Shown here piece after piece: positions 37,236-46,123 of a DNA stretch of 64,000 bases. The stretch comes from Haloferax massiliensis. GTDB taxonomy: Archaea; Halobacteriota; Halobacteria; Halobacteriales; Haloferacaceae. Position numbers and translations under genes: made by a program. The stretch spans positions 186,001 through 250,000 of the forward strand of contig NZ_CSTE01000006.1 of assembly GCF_001368915.1 (NCBI RefSeq). Direction: 5' to 3'. Numbering within the stretch: the stretch's first letter is position 1; each line of letters starts with the position of its first letter. The notes below the pieces were generated by a model. The model saw only the letters and a list, made by a program, of their open reading frames with translations. It made no database searches and was not told the origin of the DNA.

Positions 37236-37376
37236 GGCGGGGATGCGCGCGCAGTCTTTGCACTCGCGCATCTTCGCCGCGCGCGTCGAGTGATCGACGA
37301 GACACCAGGCTTTGCAACTGCCGCAGTGGTATCGAACGTACCGCCACAGCTCCGTCTCTCGACGAGTCTGGGACAC
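36882..37376 (-). CDS. Small zinc-ribbon protein with a duplication-altered C-terminus
   Basis: The first ~47 residues form a zinc ribbon (CGSCKAWC at 18-25, CKDC at 39-42) after MSQTRRETELW; the start is GTG at 37376. The frame then enters the 211-bp duplication. In copy 2 it reads ...KTSGGKAQC, and in the second passage it is shifted to a novel Arg/Pro/Gly-rich tail, giving 164 residues. Without the duplication the same frame would end after RLSDFIRTDGGSSE near 36770, for about 131 residues. The zinc part may still fold; the tail is probably an artefact of the duplication. Confidence 0.55.
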   Translation of the reverse strand: MSQTRRETELWRYVRYHCGSCKAWCLVDHSTRAAKMRECKDCARIPAIEDEIRDHRLTSLLWAHQLAAETTARTGTAEGGSQSARSGRKQGLAPDPEAGPHEADGRRPKTSGGKAQCHRGRDSGPSSHLAPVGTPTGRRNHRKDRNSGGRVPVRPERPEAGACP

Positions 37377-37476
37377 TACCGGCCACCTCCGGCTACTAAG
37401 ACCGGCAGACGGCGGCGACCCTCGTTAGGTCGTATTATGAACTGGTGAGAAACTAGCCGTTCTCGATTTAGCGGAA

Positions 37477-37501
37477 CCGCAGAATCTGGGTGGCTGGGGA
37501 G
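37477..37501. repeat. Right copy of the degenerate repeat flanking the element
   Basis: Matches 29213-29237 with about three differences. Both copies end 47 bases before the tRNA 3'-end sequence. Confidence 0.7.
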
Positions 37502-37512
37502 CCATGAAGCCC

Positions 37513-37543
37513 AATTTAATTCGGCAAGATGCCGAGTTAAATT
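37513..37543. repeat. Hairpin 5 bases beyond the tRNA-Ile 3' end
   Basis: AATTTAATTCGGCA pairs with TGCCGAGTTAAATT (13 of 14 pairs, plus one wobble) around AGA. On the tRNA strand it lies directly after the gene, so it could be its terminator or processing trailer. The left end of the element has a hairpin of different sequence at the same spacing. Confidence 0.6.
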
Positions 37544-37547
37544 TGGA

Positions 37548-37560
37548 TGGGCCAACGCGG
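37548..37560. repeat. Right attachment core (attR) within the tRNA-Ile gene
   Basis: The 13 bases TGGGCCAACGCGG form the tRNA 3' end and recur at 29284-29296. They mark the right crossover region of the element. Confidence 0.8.
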
Positions 37561-37621
37561 ATTTGAACCGCGGGCCTCCCGGTTATCAGCCGAGCGCTCA
37601 ACCTGACTGAGCTATTGGCCC
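37548..37621 (-). tRNA. tRNA-Ile (anticodon GAU)
   Basis: A 74-nt cloverleaf on the minus strand. The acceptor stem pairs GGGCCAA with TTGGCCC, then discriminator A. The D arm contains AGCTCAGTCAGGTTGAGCGCT, split for quotation; the anticodon loop CTGATAA has anticodon GAT; the T arm has GGTTCAAATCC. No intron and no encoded CCA. The gene is complete, with its 3' end supplied by the integrated element. Confidence 0.95.
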
Positions 37622-37652
37622 AGGTAAGCGCATTCACTCGTTGTGCGCTGTT

Positions 37653-37662
37653 GATTTTAAGA
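37653..37662 (-). promoter_or_regulatory. Probable tRNA-Ile promoter
   Basis: An AT-rich GATTTTAAGA (CTTAAAATC on the tRNA strand) centred about 36 bases before the mature tRNA 5' end fits an archaeal TATA box with a short 5' leader. Confidence 0.45.
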
Positions 37663-37801
37663 CTTTCTTTTCGGAGGCGCGTTGGTGCGTGTTAGTGAAT
37701 GTCGGCGTCGTCGGTCGATTGCGGGACTCGAAACGCGGGCCGAACGCGCGGCTACGCGGGTGAAGCCACCGAACGACCGACGCGAAAGCGAGAAAGGCGC
37801 G

Positions 37802-38401
37802 TTAGTTGGCGTCGTTGCTGTCGCGGTCGAACCGGTAGGAGTCGGGGTCGGCGTCGTAGACGCCGTCACCGCCGCCCTTGCCGCTACTGCCGCTACTACC
37901 GCTTCCGCCGGAACTGCTCCCGCCGCTCGGGCCGGGCGAGCCACCGGGGCCGCCGGGGCCGCCGGGGCCGAAGTCGCCCTGCGGGAAGCCGGTCGTCCAG
38001 ACGTTGCCGGTGACGAAGCCGTCGGCGCGCTTGTCGAGGTACGGCTTGACGACGAAGCGCTTGAGCACCTCGCGGATGGGGTATCGAGTCACGGGGATGG
38101 CGAGCAGGAAGCCGATGGTGTCGGTGACGAGCCCCGGCGTGAGGAGGAACGCGCCCGCGGCGATGAGCAGGCCGCCGTCCATGACCTCGTTCGTCGGGAG
38201 GTCGCCCCCGGCGAACTTCGACTGGAGGCTTCTGAGGGTGTGTCGCCCCTCGGCGCGGACGATGAGCATCCCGACGAGCCCGGTCAGGACGACGAGCGCG
38301 ACGGTCGGCACGAGGTTGATGTACTGCGCGACGACCACGAGCAGCAACGCGTCGGAGAGGGGGATGAGGAGCAAGAGCGCCATCAGCGTGCGCGTTCGCA
38401 T
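37802..38401 (-). CDS. FxsA family membrane protein
   Basis: A 199-residue FxsA-type protein. Hydrophobic segments are at about 5-20, 22-42, 72-90 and 92-105, with the family pattern LIPLSDALLL...VVLTGLVGMLIVRAEG...GGLLIAAGAFLLTPGLVTDTIGFLL. The last ~60 residues are an extended Gly/Ser/Pro-rich tail (GPGGPGGPGGSPGPS...), which bacterial FxsA lacks. Function is unclear; in bacteria FxsA overproduction relieves exclusion of phage T7. Start at 38401 places the first helix at the N-terminus. Confidence 0.88.
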   Translation of the reverse strand: MRTRTLMALLLLIPLSDALLLVVVAQYINLVPTVALVVLTGLVGMLIVRAEGRHTLRSLQSKFAGGDLPTNEVMDGGLLIAAGAFLLTPGLVTDTIGFLLAIPVTRYPIREVLKRFVVKPYLDKRADGFVTGNVWTTGFPQGDFGPGGPGGPGGSPGPSGGSSSGGSGSSGSSGKGGGDGVYDADPDSYRFDRDSNDAN

Positions 38402-38571
38402 GGGCGACACTACCGGGTCGCGGCCCATAGCCCTTTTGTCCCGCCCGCGGCGCGCCGGGACCGCGAATCCGACCGCGGCGGCCATCGAGGGACCCCGCGA
38501 CCCGCCGACGGCGACCGGTCGTGCCACGAGGGCTCGAAGCGCTTACCCGCGTCCACCGCGGATGGGTGGAC

Positions 38572-40230
38572 ATGACCGACGAGACGCGCGTCGAATGGCG
38601 AGAGTGGGGTCCCGACGCGTTCGCCGAGGCGCGAGCGGCGGACAAGCCGATTCTGCTTTCGCTGTCGGCGACGTGGTGCGAGGACTGTCACGAGATGGAC
38701 GCCGAGACGTACGCCGAGCCGCGCATCGCGGCCAACCTCAACGACGGCTTCGTCCCGATTCGGGTGAACGTGGACCGCCAGCCGCGCATCCGCGAGCGGT
38801 ACAACATGGGCGGCTTCCCCTCGACCGTCTTCCTCGCGCCCGACGGCCACCCCATCACGGGCGCGACGTTCATCGGCCCCGACGGCATGCGGCAGGTCGT
38901 CGACCGCGTGCGCGAGGTGTGGGACAAGAAGGGCGCAGAGGCCGGACGCCTCCCGCGGGCGCTCAGGGGCGACCTCCCGCCCGCGGGCGAGGTCTCGCCG
39001 CAAATCGAATCGCACCTCGCCGGCCAGTTGGAAGTCGCCTTCGACGAGGCCCACGGCGGCTGGGGCGACGCCACGAAGTTCCCGCTCCCGCGGACCGTCG
39101 AGTTCGCGCTGAAGCGCGACCGAAGCCGGGCGCTCCGGTCGCTCGACGCGATTCGCGACGGCCTGTACGACCCCGTCGAGGGCGGCTTCTTCCGCTACGC
39201 CGACGACGCCGCGTGGTCGAAGCCGAACCGCGAGAAGACGCTCGAATCGAACGCCGCGCTCCTGCGGGCGTTCGCCAACGGCTACCGCTACACCGGCGAG
39301 GACGCCTACCTCGACCCGGCCGCGGGGACCGCCGACTTCCTCGTCGACTCGCTGTGGACCGGAACCGGGTTCGCCGGGAGCATGGGTCCCGCCGCGGGGA
39401 CGGACTACTACCTCCTCGGGAAGGAGGGCCGCGACAACGCACCCGGCCCGCGGACCGACCTCACGGTGTACGCCGGCGGCAACGCTCTCGCCGCGGACGC
39501 GCTGTTGGTGCTGGCGGGGCTCACCGACGACGAGCGGGCCCGCGAGTTCGGCTCCCGCGCGCTCGACAGAATCGCCGAGGACCTCGTCGACGACGGCGTC
39601 GTGACCCACTTCCGGTCCGGCGGCGACGCGGGCGAGGACCTCCTGCTGGAAGATCAGGCGCGCGTCGTCGCCGCGGCCTGCCGCGCCCGACAGGTGCTCG
39701 GCGACGAGTCGGTGGCGGGCGAACCGTTTCTCGACTTCGCCGCTGCGGTCGCCGACGCCGCCATCGACGAGCTGTTCGACGAGGGCTCGTTCCTCGACGG
39801 CCCCGCGAGCGGCGAGGCGCTCCTGTCGTCGCCGCTGCGCCCGCTCGACGGGAACGTGGAGATGGCGAACGCGCTGCTCGACCTCGCGGCGCTCACCGGC
39901 GAGGGGCGCTACCACGAGGTGGCACAGGAGACCATCGCCGCGTTCGCGGGCGCGTGGGACCGCATCGGCGTGCAGGTCGCCGCCTACGGGACCGCGGCGG
40001 CGCGGCTCCTCCGCGACCCGCTCCTCGTCGAACTCAACGACGGCGTCGGCTCCGACCTCCACCGGGCGGCGCTCCGCGTCGCGGACCACGAGGCGCTCGT
40101 CGTCCCCGATGCCGACGTCGACGACCTCCCGGCGGGGACCGCGCGCGTCAGCGCCGGCGAGACGACGGTGGAGGCAACCACTCCCGAGGAGTTGATGGAG
40201 GCGGTGTCTTCAGTCACGCCCGACGCCTGA
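38572..40230 (+). CDS. DUF255 thioredoxin-fold protein (YyaL/SSP411-like)
   Basis: A 552-residue protein. An N-terminal thioredoxin-like domain carries a CxxC-type site in ATWCEDCHEMD (about 36-46), and an (alpha/alpha)6-barrel glycosidase-like domain follows (YADDAAWSKPNREKTLESNAALLRAF). Proteins such as YyaL and mammalian SSP411/SPATA20 share this design but have no settled activity. It is shorter than the ~680-residue family average. The start at 38572 gives MTDETRVEWREWG, the typical haloarchaeal N-terminus. Confidence 0.9.
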   Translation: MTDETRVEWREWGPDAFAEARAADKPILLSLSATWCEDCHEMDAETYAEPRIAANLNDGFVPIRVNVDRQPRIRERYNMGGFPSTVFLAPDGHPITGATFIGPDGMRQVVDRVREVWDKKGAEAGRLPRALRGDLPPAGEVSPQIESHLAGQLEVAFDEAHGGWGDATKFPLPRTVEFALKRDRSRALRSLDAIRDGLYDPVEGGFFRYADDAAWSKPNREKTLESNAALLRAFANGYRYTGEDAYLDPAAGTADFLVDSLWTGTGFAGSMGPAAGTDYYLLGKEGRDNAPGPRTDLTVYAGGNALAADALLVLAGLTDDERAREFGSRALDRIAEDLVDDGVVTHFRSGGDAGEDLLLEDQARVVAAACRARQVLGDESVAGEPFLDFAAAVADAAIDELFDEGSFLDGPASGEALLSSPLRPLDGNVEMANALLDLAALTGEGRYHEVAQETIAAFAGAWDRIGVQVAAYGTAAARLLRDPLLVELNDGVGSDLHRAALRVADHEALVVPDADVDDLPAGTARVSAGETTVEATTPEELMEAVSSVTPDA

Positions 40231-40272
40231 CAACGACCCGCGGCAACGGAACGCGGGTGTAAACATCCGGTT

Positions 40273-40280
40273 TGTTTATC
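40273..40280 (+). promoter_or_regulatory. Probable promoter of the TrmB-like regulator
   Basis: The AT-rich TGTTTATC lies about 25-32 bases before the start codon at 40305 and fits an archaeal TATA box for a leaderless or short-leader transcript. Confidence 0.45.
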
Positions 40281-40304
40281 AAGGAGAAACGTGACGGACG
40301 GTGC

Positions 40305-41108
40305 ATGACCAGTCTGCGAGACCTCGGGCTGTCCGAGTACGAGGCCCGAGCCTACCGCGCGCTTCTGCGGACGGGCGCGACGACGGCCAAGGAGTTGTCA
40401 CGCGCCAGCGACGTTCCCATGGGTCGCGTCTACGACGTGCTGAACAGCCTCGAACAGTACCACCTCATCCGGAGTCAGGCGGCCAGCCGGCCGAAGAAGT
40501 ACGTCGCCGTCGAGCCCGACACGGCGCTGGACCGCCTGCTCGAATCGAAGCGCCAAGAGCTGGCCGAGAAGGCCGAGCAGTACGAGAACGTCGTCGACGA
40601 ACTGACCGACGAGCTCGACGCCGCGGAGCCGGTCCACGACCAGTTCTGGACGGCCGCGGTCGGCGCGGACGAGACCATCGACCTGCTCGTCGAGCGGCTC
40701 GCGGCGGCCGACGACTCGCTCGTGATGGTGGCCGGGACGCCCTCGCCGCAGTTCGACCTCGACGCCGTCGGCAACCTCGTCGTCGACGAACTGGAAGCCG
40801 CGCTCGACCGCGGGGTCGAAGTGTCGATGCTCATGTCGCCTGGCCTCGTCGACAGCCTGCCCGAGAGCGTCGGACAGAGCTACGTGAACCGACTGTCGAG
40901 CGCGCCGAACTTCCGGGCGCGCACCGCGGAGAACGTCACGGGCGTGTTCAACCTCATCGACGACGTGGAGGTCTGTATCGAGGTGCCGAACCCCCTCGAC
41001 CCCGGACAGGCGTTCGCCATGATCGACCTGAAAGACCCCGAGTTCGCCGCCGACCTCCGGGCGACGTTCGACCCGCGCTGGGAGGAAGCGGCACCGCTCT
41101 CGCTGTAG
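40305..41108 (+). CDS. TrmB-family transcriptional regulator
   Basis: A 267-residue regulator with an N-terminal TrmB winged helix (LGLSEYEARAYRALLRTGATTAKELSRASDVP then GRVYDVLNSLE, about residues 6-53), a coiled-coil stretch (80-105) and a C-terminal ligand-binding domain with TPSPQFDLDAVG. TrmB proteins are archaeal sensors of sugars or related metabolites. The effector and targets here are unknown. The chosen ATG agrees with an upstream TATA box. Confidence 0.88.
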   Translation: MTSLRDLGLSEYEARAYRALLRTGATTAKELSRASDVPMGRVYDVLNSLEQYHLIRSQAASRPKKYVAVEPDTALDRLLESKRQELAEKAEQYENVVDELTDELDAAEPVHDQFWTAAVGADETIDLLVERLAAADDSLVMVAGTPSPQFDLDAVGNLVVDELEAALDRGVEVSMLMSPGLVDSLPESVGQSYVNRLSSAPNFRARTAENVTGVFNLIDDVEVCIEVPNPLDPGQAFAMIDLKDPEFAADLRATFDPRWEEAAPLSL

Positions 41109-41184
41109 CGGCTCAGGGCGGCGGAAACGAGAACTGAAATCGGGGTCGGATTCGAAAAACGAGCGTCTCGGGCGTCGAGGGCGT

Positions 41185-42111
41185 TCAGGCGTCGAGCTCG
41201 TCGCGGAGCTGTCCCAGCGTCACCTCGCGCTCGGCGTGCGCGTTGTGCTGGTGAATCGACTCGTCGTTCGACTGTTTCATGTGGACCACCGCGTCGTCGC
41301 CGAGGTGGTCGAGCGCGTCGATGGACAGCTCGGCCATCGAGCGGACGCAGTCCTCGACGAACTTCGCGTTGGCGTGGGCGTGGTAGGTCATGTGGTCCTC
41401 GTCGGGGCGCTTCGCGAGGTTGTAGATGCGCGCCGACATCGAGTCGCGGGCGATGTCGATGAGGTCCATGAGGTCGACCTCGGGCGAGCCCTCCGTCTCG
41501 ACGGTGAGCGTGGCGTGGCCGCGCTGGGAGTGGCCCGGCTGAGGCACCTTGTCGAGGAACTCCTCGATGGTGTCGTCGTCGACGGCGAGGTCCTGCAGCA
41601 CGTCGCGGGCGCGGGAGGCGGACATGCCCTGCGAGCAGGGACAGACGGTCATGCCGACCACTTCCGCGCCGATTTCCTCTCGGGTGCCCTCGTCGGTCGC
41701 GGTGGCGCTGGCGATGATTTGGGCGGTGCTCTGGGTGGACAGGCCGCTGGCGGGGGTGTCCTCGCGGACGACGAGCTCTGCGGTCATGCTGACCTCGGCG
41801 GTCGTCGTGTACTCGTGTTTGGCGAGGAGGCGCTCGGCGGCGTCGCCGCACATGTCCTCGACGCGGTAGGCCGGCTCGGAGACGGCGGCTTCGAGGACCT
41901 CGTCGATGACCTGCATATTTCGGCTCATGTCGATGCCCTTGCGGCCGCCGGGGAGGTCGACGAACACTTCGAACTCCGCCATCAAGACGAGGGGTCGCTT
42001 CCCGTCGCGAGCTATCTTGACGAGCTTCTCGACGCCCGTGACGCCGACCTGGCTCAGCCCGACGGTCACGTCCGGCTGGGAGGCCTGTACGTCAGGCAAC
42101 TGGTGACTCAT
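41185..42111 (-). CDS. mptA: GTP cyclohydrolase MptA (type IV)
   Basis: A 308-residue metal-dependent GTP cyclohydrolase of the COG1469/FolE2-MptA family, which opens the GTP ring for folate-type pterin synthesis and provides the precursor for archaeosine in haloarchaea. Recognisable parts include GLSQVGVTG, the metal-site region TVCPCSQGM (Cys-x-Cys) and [15 protein letters not shown]-like YHAHANAKF, and a C-terminal [18 protein letters not shown] rich in ligands. The full length matches the family. It is encoded alone, convergent with the TrmB gene. Confidence 0.95.
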   Translation of the reverse strand: MSHQLPDVQASQPDVTVGLSQVGVTGVEKLVKIARDGKRPLVLMAEFEVFVDLPGGRKGIDMSRNMQVIDEVLEAAVSEPAYRVEDMCGDAAERLLAKHEYTTTAEVSMTAELVVREDTPASGLSTQSTAQIIASATATDEGTREEIGAEVVGMTVCPCSQGMSASRARDVLQDLAVDDDTIEEFLDKVPQPGHSQRGHATLTVETEGSPEVDLMDLIDIARDSMSARIYNLAKRPDEDHMTYHAHANAKFVEDCVRSMAELSIDALDHLGDDAVVHMKQSNDESIHQHNAHAEREVTLGQLRDELDA

Positions 42112-42192
42112 CGGAGAATAAGAAGTGCCGTTGCTGATTAGTGCTTTCGATAGGGGAACGGAATCGCGGACGAACGCGCCGCTGTGTTCCGA

Positions 42193-42615
42193 CTAGGGCC
42201 AGTCGTCGCGCCCCTCGTCTTCGAAGGGGTCGGCGGGAGCGTCGTCGTCGCCGGCGAGCACCCACTCGGCGGCCTCGGCGGCGTCCTCGACGGGGAGGTA
42301 CTCCCAGCCGGTCTCCTCGGCCACCGCGCGGTCCTCGTCGGACGTGCCGACGAAGACGTGCCGGTCGGTGTCGAACTGGCGCATCACGTTTTCGAGGCTC
42401 TCTTTGACGCCGCGCGGTCCGGAGAAGAAGTCCTGCCGGATTCGCTCTTTCCGGGTGAAGTTCGTCACGACGTACGTGGGTTTCTCGCTCACCACGCCGA
42501 TGTACTTCGTCCACGTCCGGGCGTCAGAAAACGCCGCGTTCGGGTCGCCGAGCTGCTTGAGCGCGGAGAGTTCGAACGCGAGCGTCATCGTTCCTTGGCC
42601 GCCACCTGTTGCCAT
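42193..42615 (-). CDS. Conserved haloarchaeal protein (DUF7124-like)
   Basis: A 140-residue cytosolic protein with conserved-looking TYVVTNFTRKERIRQDFFSGPRG (split for quotation) near its middle and an acidic Ala/Asp/Glu tail. I recall the family as DUF7124, with moderate confidence; no function is known. The start at 42615 (MATGGGQGTMTLAFEL) is chosen over an upstream in-frame methionine lying in Arg/Pro-rich shadow sequence; MTLAFEL, ten residues on, is an alternative. Confidence 0.7.
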   Translation of the reverse strand: MATGGGQGTMTLAFELSALKQLGDPNAAFSDARTWTKYIGVVSEKPTYVVTNFTRKERIRQDFFSGPRGVKESLENVMRQFDTDRHVFVGTSDEDRAVAEETGWEYLPVEDAAEAAEWVLAGDDDAPADPFEDEGRDDWP

Positions 42616-42754
42616 ACCCGGCGATAGGCGGCGACGCGTGGAAAACGACTTCGGTCCCGGCCGTCCGCGAGACGCGACGCAACGAGACGGCCGCACGGCT
42701 CGGGGGCGACCGGGTCGGCCGGAGAACGCGGGCGACGGGACGGACGCAGCGAGA

Positions 42755-42994
42755 TTACTGAACGCGGACGTAGTCGGTGAACACCACGATGTCGCCCCGC
42801 GAGAGCCGCGAGGCGGTCGGGTCGATGTCGAGCCGGCCGGCGGGACTGGCGGCCGCGAGCGCGCGCTGGGTCCGCTCGCTCAACTCGTCGAAGTGGTGGA
42901 CCCGCGCACCGGGCGGGACGTCGGAGACGGGTGCGACGGTCGGCGGCGCGGTGGCGTCTGGAGAAGACGGTTGCTGTCCGTCTTTGGATGACAT
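42755..42994 (-). CDS. Small hypothetical protein
   Basis: A 79-residue protein with a polar, low-complexity first half (SSKDGQQPSSPDATAPPTVAP) and a folded second half (HHFDELSERTQRALAAAS...LSRGDIVVFTDYVRVQ). The conserved-looking C-terminus suggests a real haloarchaeal family of unknown function. Start at 42994 is the first methionine close to the body. Confidence 0.6.
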   Translation of the reverse strand: MSSKDGQQPSSPDATAPPTVAPVSDVPPGARVHHFDELSERTQRALAAASPAGRLDIDPTASRLSRGDIVVFTDYVRVQ

Positions 42995-43213
42995 GTGATA
43001 ACACACTCCACGGGTGGAGATAAATGTTTGGCCGGTGAGGCGTGGGACGACGGGGGAACGGACTGACCGGCGGACGGCGAGTGCGCCGGACGAAAGAGCC
43101 AAAAACGGGTGTGGAGCGAACCGTCGCGCGGCCGGCACGCGAGCCGACGGGCGCACCGGAGGCGAGCGCAGACGCGGCTGGCCGGGTGAAAACAGCGGGC
43201 GCGGTGTCCCGGG

Positions 43214-44455
43214 TTACTGTTCGGCCGCCGCGCCTTCGAGGTCGTCGAGCTGGAAGTCCTGCTTGACGAGGACCTCCTTCTGGCCGCTCACGTCGACCTG
43301 TTCGCGCATGAGCTTCTTGTACTTCGTCTGCGGCGAGAGGTCGCCGATGAGGACGCCGCCGACGATTTTGCCGTCCTTGATGGCGAGCCGCCGCCACTCG
43401 GTGTCGGAGTACTTGGCCTCGACGTGGTCGTCGCCGAGCGTCGGGTGGCCGAACGAGAGGAACGGGAAGTCGAAGTGGGTGATGGAGTACGACGAGACCC
43501 AGCGGAACTCCTCGGAGCCGTAGTCGACCATGTTCTTGGCCGCGATGGTGCCCTGCTCTTTGGCGGAGCCCCACGCGCCGTTCTGGGCGCGGTCGCCGAG
43601 GATGAGGTCGTGGAACTCGGTGATGTCACCGGCCGCGAAGATGTCGTCGTGGTTCGTCCGCATGAACTCGTCCGTGTAGATGCCGTTGTCGTACTCGATG
43701 TCGGTGCCACCGAGAATCTCCGTGTTGAAGTTCAGGCCGATCGCGATGCCGACGAAGTCGGCGTCGTAGCGGTCGCCGTTGGGGTCGACGGCGGTCGTGA
43801 CGCGGTCGTTCTCGTCGACCTCGAAGTGGTCGACGCCGGAGTCGAAGACGGGTTCGACGTCGCGCTCGCGGAGCGCCTCGTGGATGATCTCTGCGCCCTC
43901 CTCGGAGAGCGCGTAGCGCCACCACGCCTTGCCGCGCATGAGGTACTTGCCCTCGACCTCCTGTGCGGCCGTGATGGCCGCGAGGTCGATGCCGAGCAGG
44001 CCCGCGCCGATGACGACGGAGTTGTCCGCGCCCTCGATGTGCTCTTTGATGTCGCGGGCGTCCTGGAACGTCCAGAAGTGGTGGATGCCCTCGGCGTCGG
44101 AGTTCTCGACGGGGAGTTGGGTCGGCGTGCCGCCGATGGCGAGGAGGAGTTTGTCGTAGTCGTACTCGGTGCCGTCGTGGGCGGTGACGGTGTGGCCCTC
44201 GGGGTCGATGTTCGTGACGAGCGTGTCGAGTTCGAGGTCGACGTCGCGGTCGTCGTACCACGACTCGTCGTGGATGGAGATGGGAGCCTCGGGCAGTTTG
44301 CCCTTGGCGAATTCCTTGATGAGAATGCGGTTGTACAGCGGTTCGCCCTCGTCCGTGATGATGGTGATGTCGGCGTCGGGTTCCTCTTCGCGGAGTGTCT
44401 CAGCCGCTGAGGCCCCGGCGATACCGTCGCCGACGATCACGTACGATTGGCTCAT
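43214..44455 (-). CDS. FAD/NAD(P)-dependent oxidoreductase
   Basis: A 413-residue two-dinucleotide-binding flavoprotein related to nitrite-reductase/rubredoxin-reductase-type enzymes. The FAD motif VGDGIAGASAAETL is at the N-terminus. The NAD(P) motif VVIGAGLLGIDLA lies near 141-153, and FAAGDITEF binds the flavin ribityl near 272. A C-terminal small domain (LAIKDGKIVGGVLIGDL) follows. The redox partner is unknown. Start at 44455 puts the FAD motif at residues 8-21; an in-frame upstream extension is unlikely. Confidence 0.9.
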   Translation of the reverse strand: MSQSYVIVGDGIAGASAAETLREEEPDADITIITDEGEPLYNRILIKEFAKGKLPEAPISIHDESWYDDRDVDLELDTLVTNIDPEGHTVTAHDGTEYDYDKLLLAIGGTPTQLPVENSDAEGIHHFWTFQDARDIKEHIEGADNSVVIGAGLLGIDLAAITAAQEVEGKYLMRGKAWWRYALSEEGAEIIHEALRERDVEPVFDSGVDHFEVDENDRVTTAVDPNGDRYDADFVGIAIGLNFNTEILGGTDIEYDNGIYTDEFMRTNHDDIFAAGDITEFHDLILGDRAQNGAWGSAKEQGTIAAKNMVDYGSEEFRWVSSYSITHFDFPFLSFGHPTLGDDHVEAKYSDTEWRRLAIKDGKIVGGVLIGDLSPQTKYKKLMREQVDVSGQKEVLVKQDFQLDDLEGAAAEQ

Positions 44456-44563
44456 GACCCGACGTTTGTATTCGGGGTTAATGTGGATTGCTATCTCCTT
44501 CATGATTGATTTCCCCCTCGGGGACCCCAGCGAAATCGAGAGACAGAAGCCGAGTACGGATGG

Positions 44564-44965
44564 TTATCGCGTCTCGCCGAAGCGCCCGTCGAAGCCGCCG
44601 TCGGTGGCCGCGGGGCACTCCGAATGCGTCGCCTCCGCGTCGTCGCCACCGCGAGCGACGGCGTCGCGGCTGGGACTGCGGACGTGGCCGAGACGGGCGC
44701 GGACGACGCCGCGACCGGCGGAAGCCACCCGGACGACGCCGCGAACGCCGACGAGACCGGCGACGAAGCCGACCGGCCACCCGACGAACAGCGCGACGAG
44801 GCCGAGGCCGGGAGCGAGCGGGGCGACGAGCGTCGCCGTAATCCCCGCCGTGAAGACGCCGCCGACCGCCGCGACCGCGACGAGGGCGGCCTCCGAAAGC
44901 GTCCTGTACCGGTGGGGGAGCGCCTCTCGCACGTCGCCGCGGCCGATGTGAGTGTCGTCGAACAT
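44564..44965 (-). CDS. Small hypothetical membrane protein
   Basis: A 133-residue protein with hydrophobic segments at about 27-50 and 52-80, followed by a polar tail containing His and Cys. It resembles many haloarchaeal two-helix proteins without assigned function. Divergent or adjacent genes give no clue. Confidence in coding rests on the clear membrane pattern and acidic start MFDDTHIG. Confidence 0.65.
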   Translation of the reverse strand: MFDDTHIGRGDVREALPHRYRTLSEAALVAVAAVGGVFTAGITATLVAPLAPGLGLVALFVGWPVGFVAGLVGVRGVVRVASAGRGVVRARLGHVRSPSRDAVARGGDDAEATHSECPAATDGGFDGRFGETR

Positions 44966-45053
44966 GGTCGTTCTCCTCGTTTGGAGAGACGACCGCCGAC
45001 GCCATAATAGTAATCTGAATTACATTTCTGTACGCTGGCTTACTGGAGCGTAC

Positions 45054-45962
45054 TTATGCAACCGTCTCGACAGGTTCGACGGCGGAGTCGACGACCGAGA
45101 GGCCGCCGTCGAGTTCGACGACGAGCGCCTCGTCGTCCGCTTCGATGCGGACGCGGATGCGCCACGGCTCCTCGGAGACGACGGTGAGCGCGTCGTCGCC
45201 GACGACCCACGGGAACCGCCAGAAGGGGGTCCCGCACACGTCGTTCCCCCGCGACGAGAGGAAGCCGAGGACGGTCGACTCGTCGAGGAGGACCAGCCCG
45301 ACGGGGGAGACGGCCTCGTAGGCGCACTGGGCGCAGCGGTGAGTCACGACCACGTCGAGGTCGAACGGGTCTGCCTCGCGGGACAGCGAGGTTCCGGTCG
45401 TCCCGCCGCACTCGGGGCAGACGCCGTCGGCGGCGAGGCAGTGGAGGTGTCGCACGCGCTGGTCGAACGCCGACAGGAGCGCCTCGGAGCTACGGCCTTC
45501 GAGGCCGCCGGGCGGGAACTCCTCGCGGGCGTGGACCCGGGCGCAGTCGGCACAGGAGATGGTGAGTTTCTCGTCGCCGTAGTCGGCTTCGAGCGAGCCG
45601 CCGCAGCCGACGCAGGAGCCGGGGGCCGAAAACGCCGGGAGGACGGGGTCCTCGTTGAACGTCCCCGCGAGCACGGCGCGAACGACCTTCTCGCCGGCGT
45701 GCCGGAAGTCGTAGCCCTCGTCGGTCTTGCGGACGAACTGGCCGCGGAGCTTTCCGAGGTGGTAGTTGAAGCGGGCGCTGTCGTCGACGCCGACCCGTCG
45801 GCGGAGCTCCGAGAAGGGGACGGGTCGGTCGGGAGATTCCCAGAGCGCTTCGAGGATGGTGAGTCGGGTCTCGTCGGCGACGATGCCGAACGCTTCGGCC
45901 GGCGAGATACAGTCGTCGCATTCGAGGACCGAGTCCTCGCGGACGGATGCGGAGTCGCTCAT
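45054..45962 (-). CDS. ArsR-like HTH protein with zinc ribbons
   Basis: A 302-residue transcription factor. The N-terminal winged helix (EAFGIVADETRLTILEALWES...ARFNYHLGKLRGQFV, about 23-78) is ArsR-like. Two zinc-ribbon regions follow: CVGCGGS...CADC (about 118-142) and CPECGG...CAQC (about 185-215). The C-terminal beta-rich domain is typical of a large haloarchaeal regulator family. The start at 45962 (MSDSASV) is preferred to a methionine three residues earlier. Targets unknown. Confidence 0.85.
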   Translation of the reverse strand: MSDSASVREDSVLECDDCISPAEAFGIVADETRLTILEALWESPDRPVPFSELRRRVGVDDSARFNYHLGKLRGQFVRKTDEGYDFRHAGEKVVRAVLAGTFNEDPVLPAFSAPGSCVGCGGSLEADYGDEKLTISCADCARVHAREEFPPGGLEGRSSEALLSAFDQRVRHLHCLAADGVCPECGGTTGTSLSREADPFDLDVVVTHRCAQCAYEAVSPVGLVLLDESTVLGFLSSRGNDVCGTPFWRFPWVVGDDALTVVSEEPWRIRVRIEADDEALVVELDGGLSVVDSAVEPVETVA

Positions 45963-46123
45963 ACCCCTCACATGCGGTCGAACCGCATTAAATTACGTCG
46001 TGAAATCTCGTTCGGGAGCTTCGCGGGTCGCGGCGGGGTCGCGTCCGTCTCGCTCGGGGCGAACGCGCCGTCGTCCCCGGAGACGTGGTCTTTACGTGTA
46101 TTCGACCCGAAGCGAACGACGAA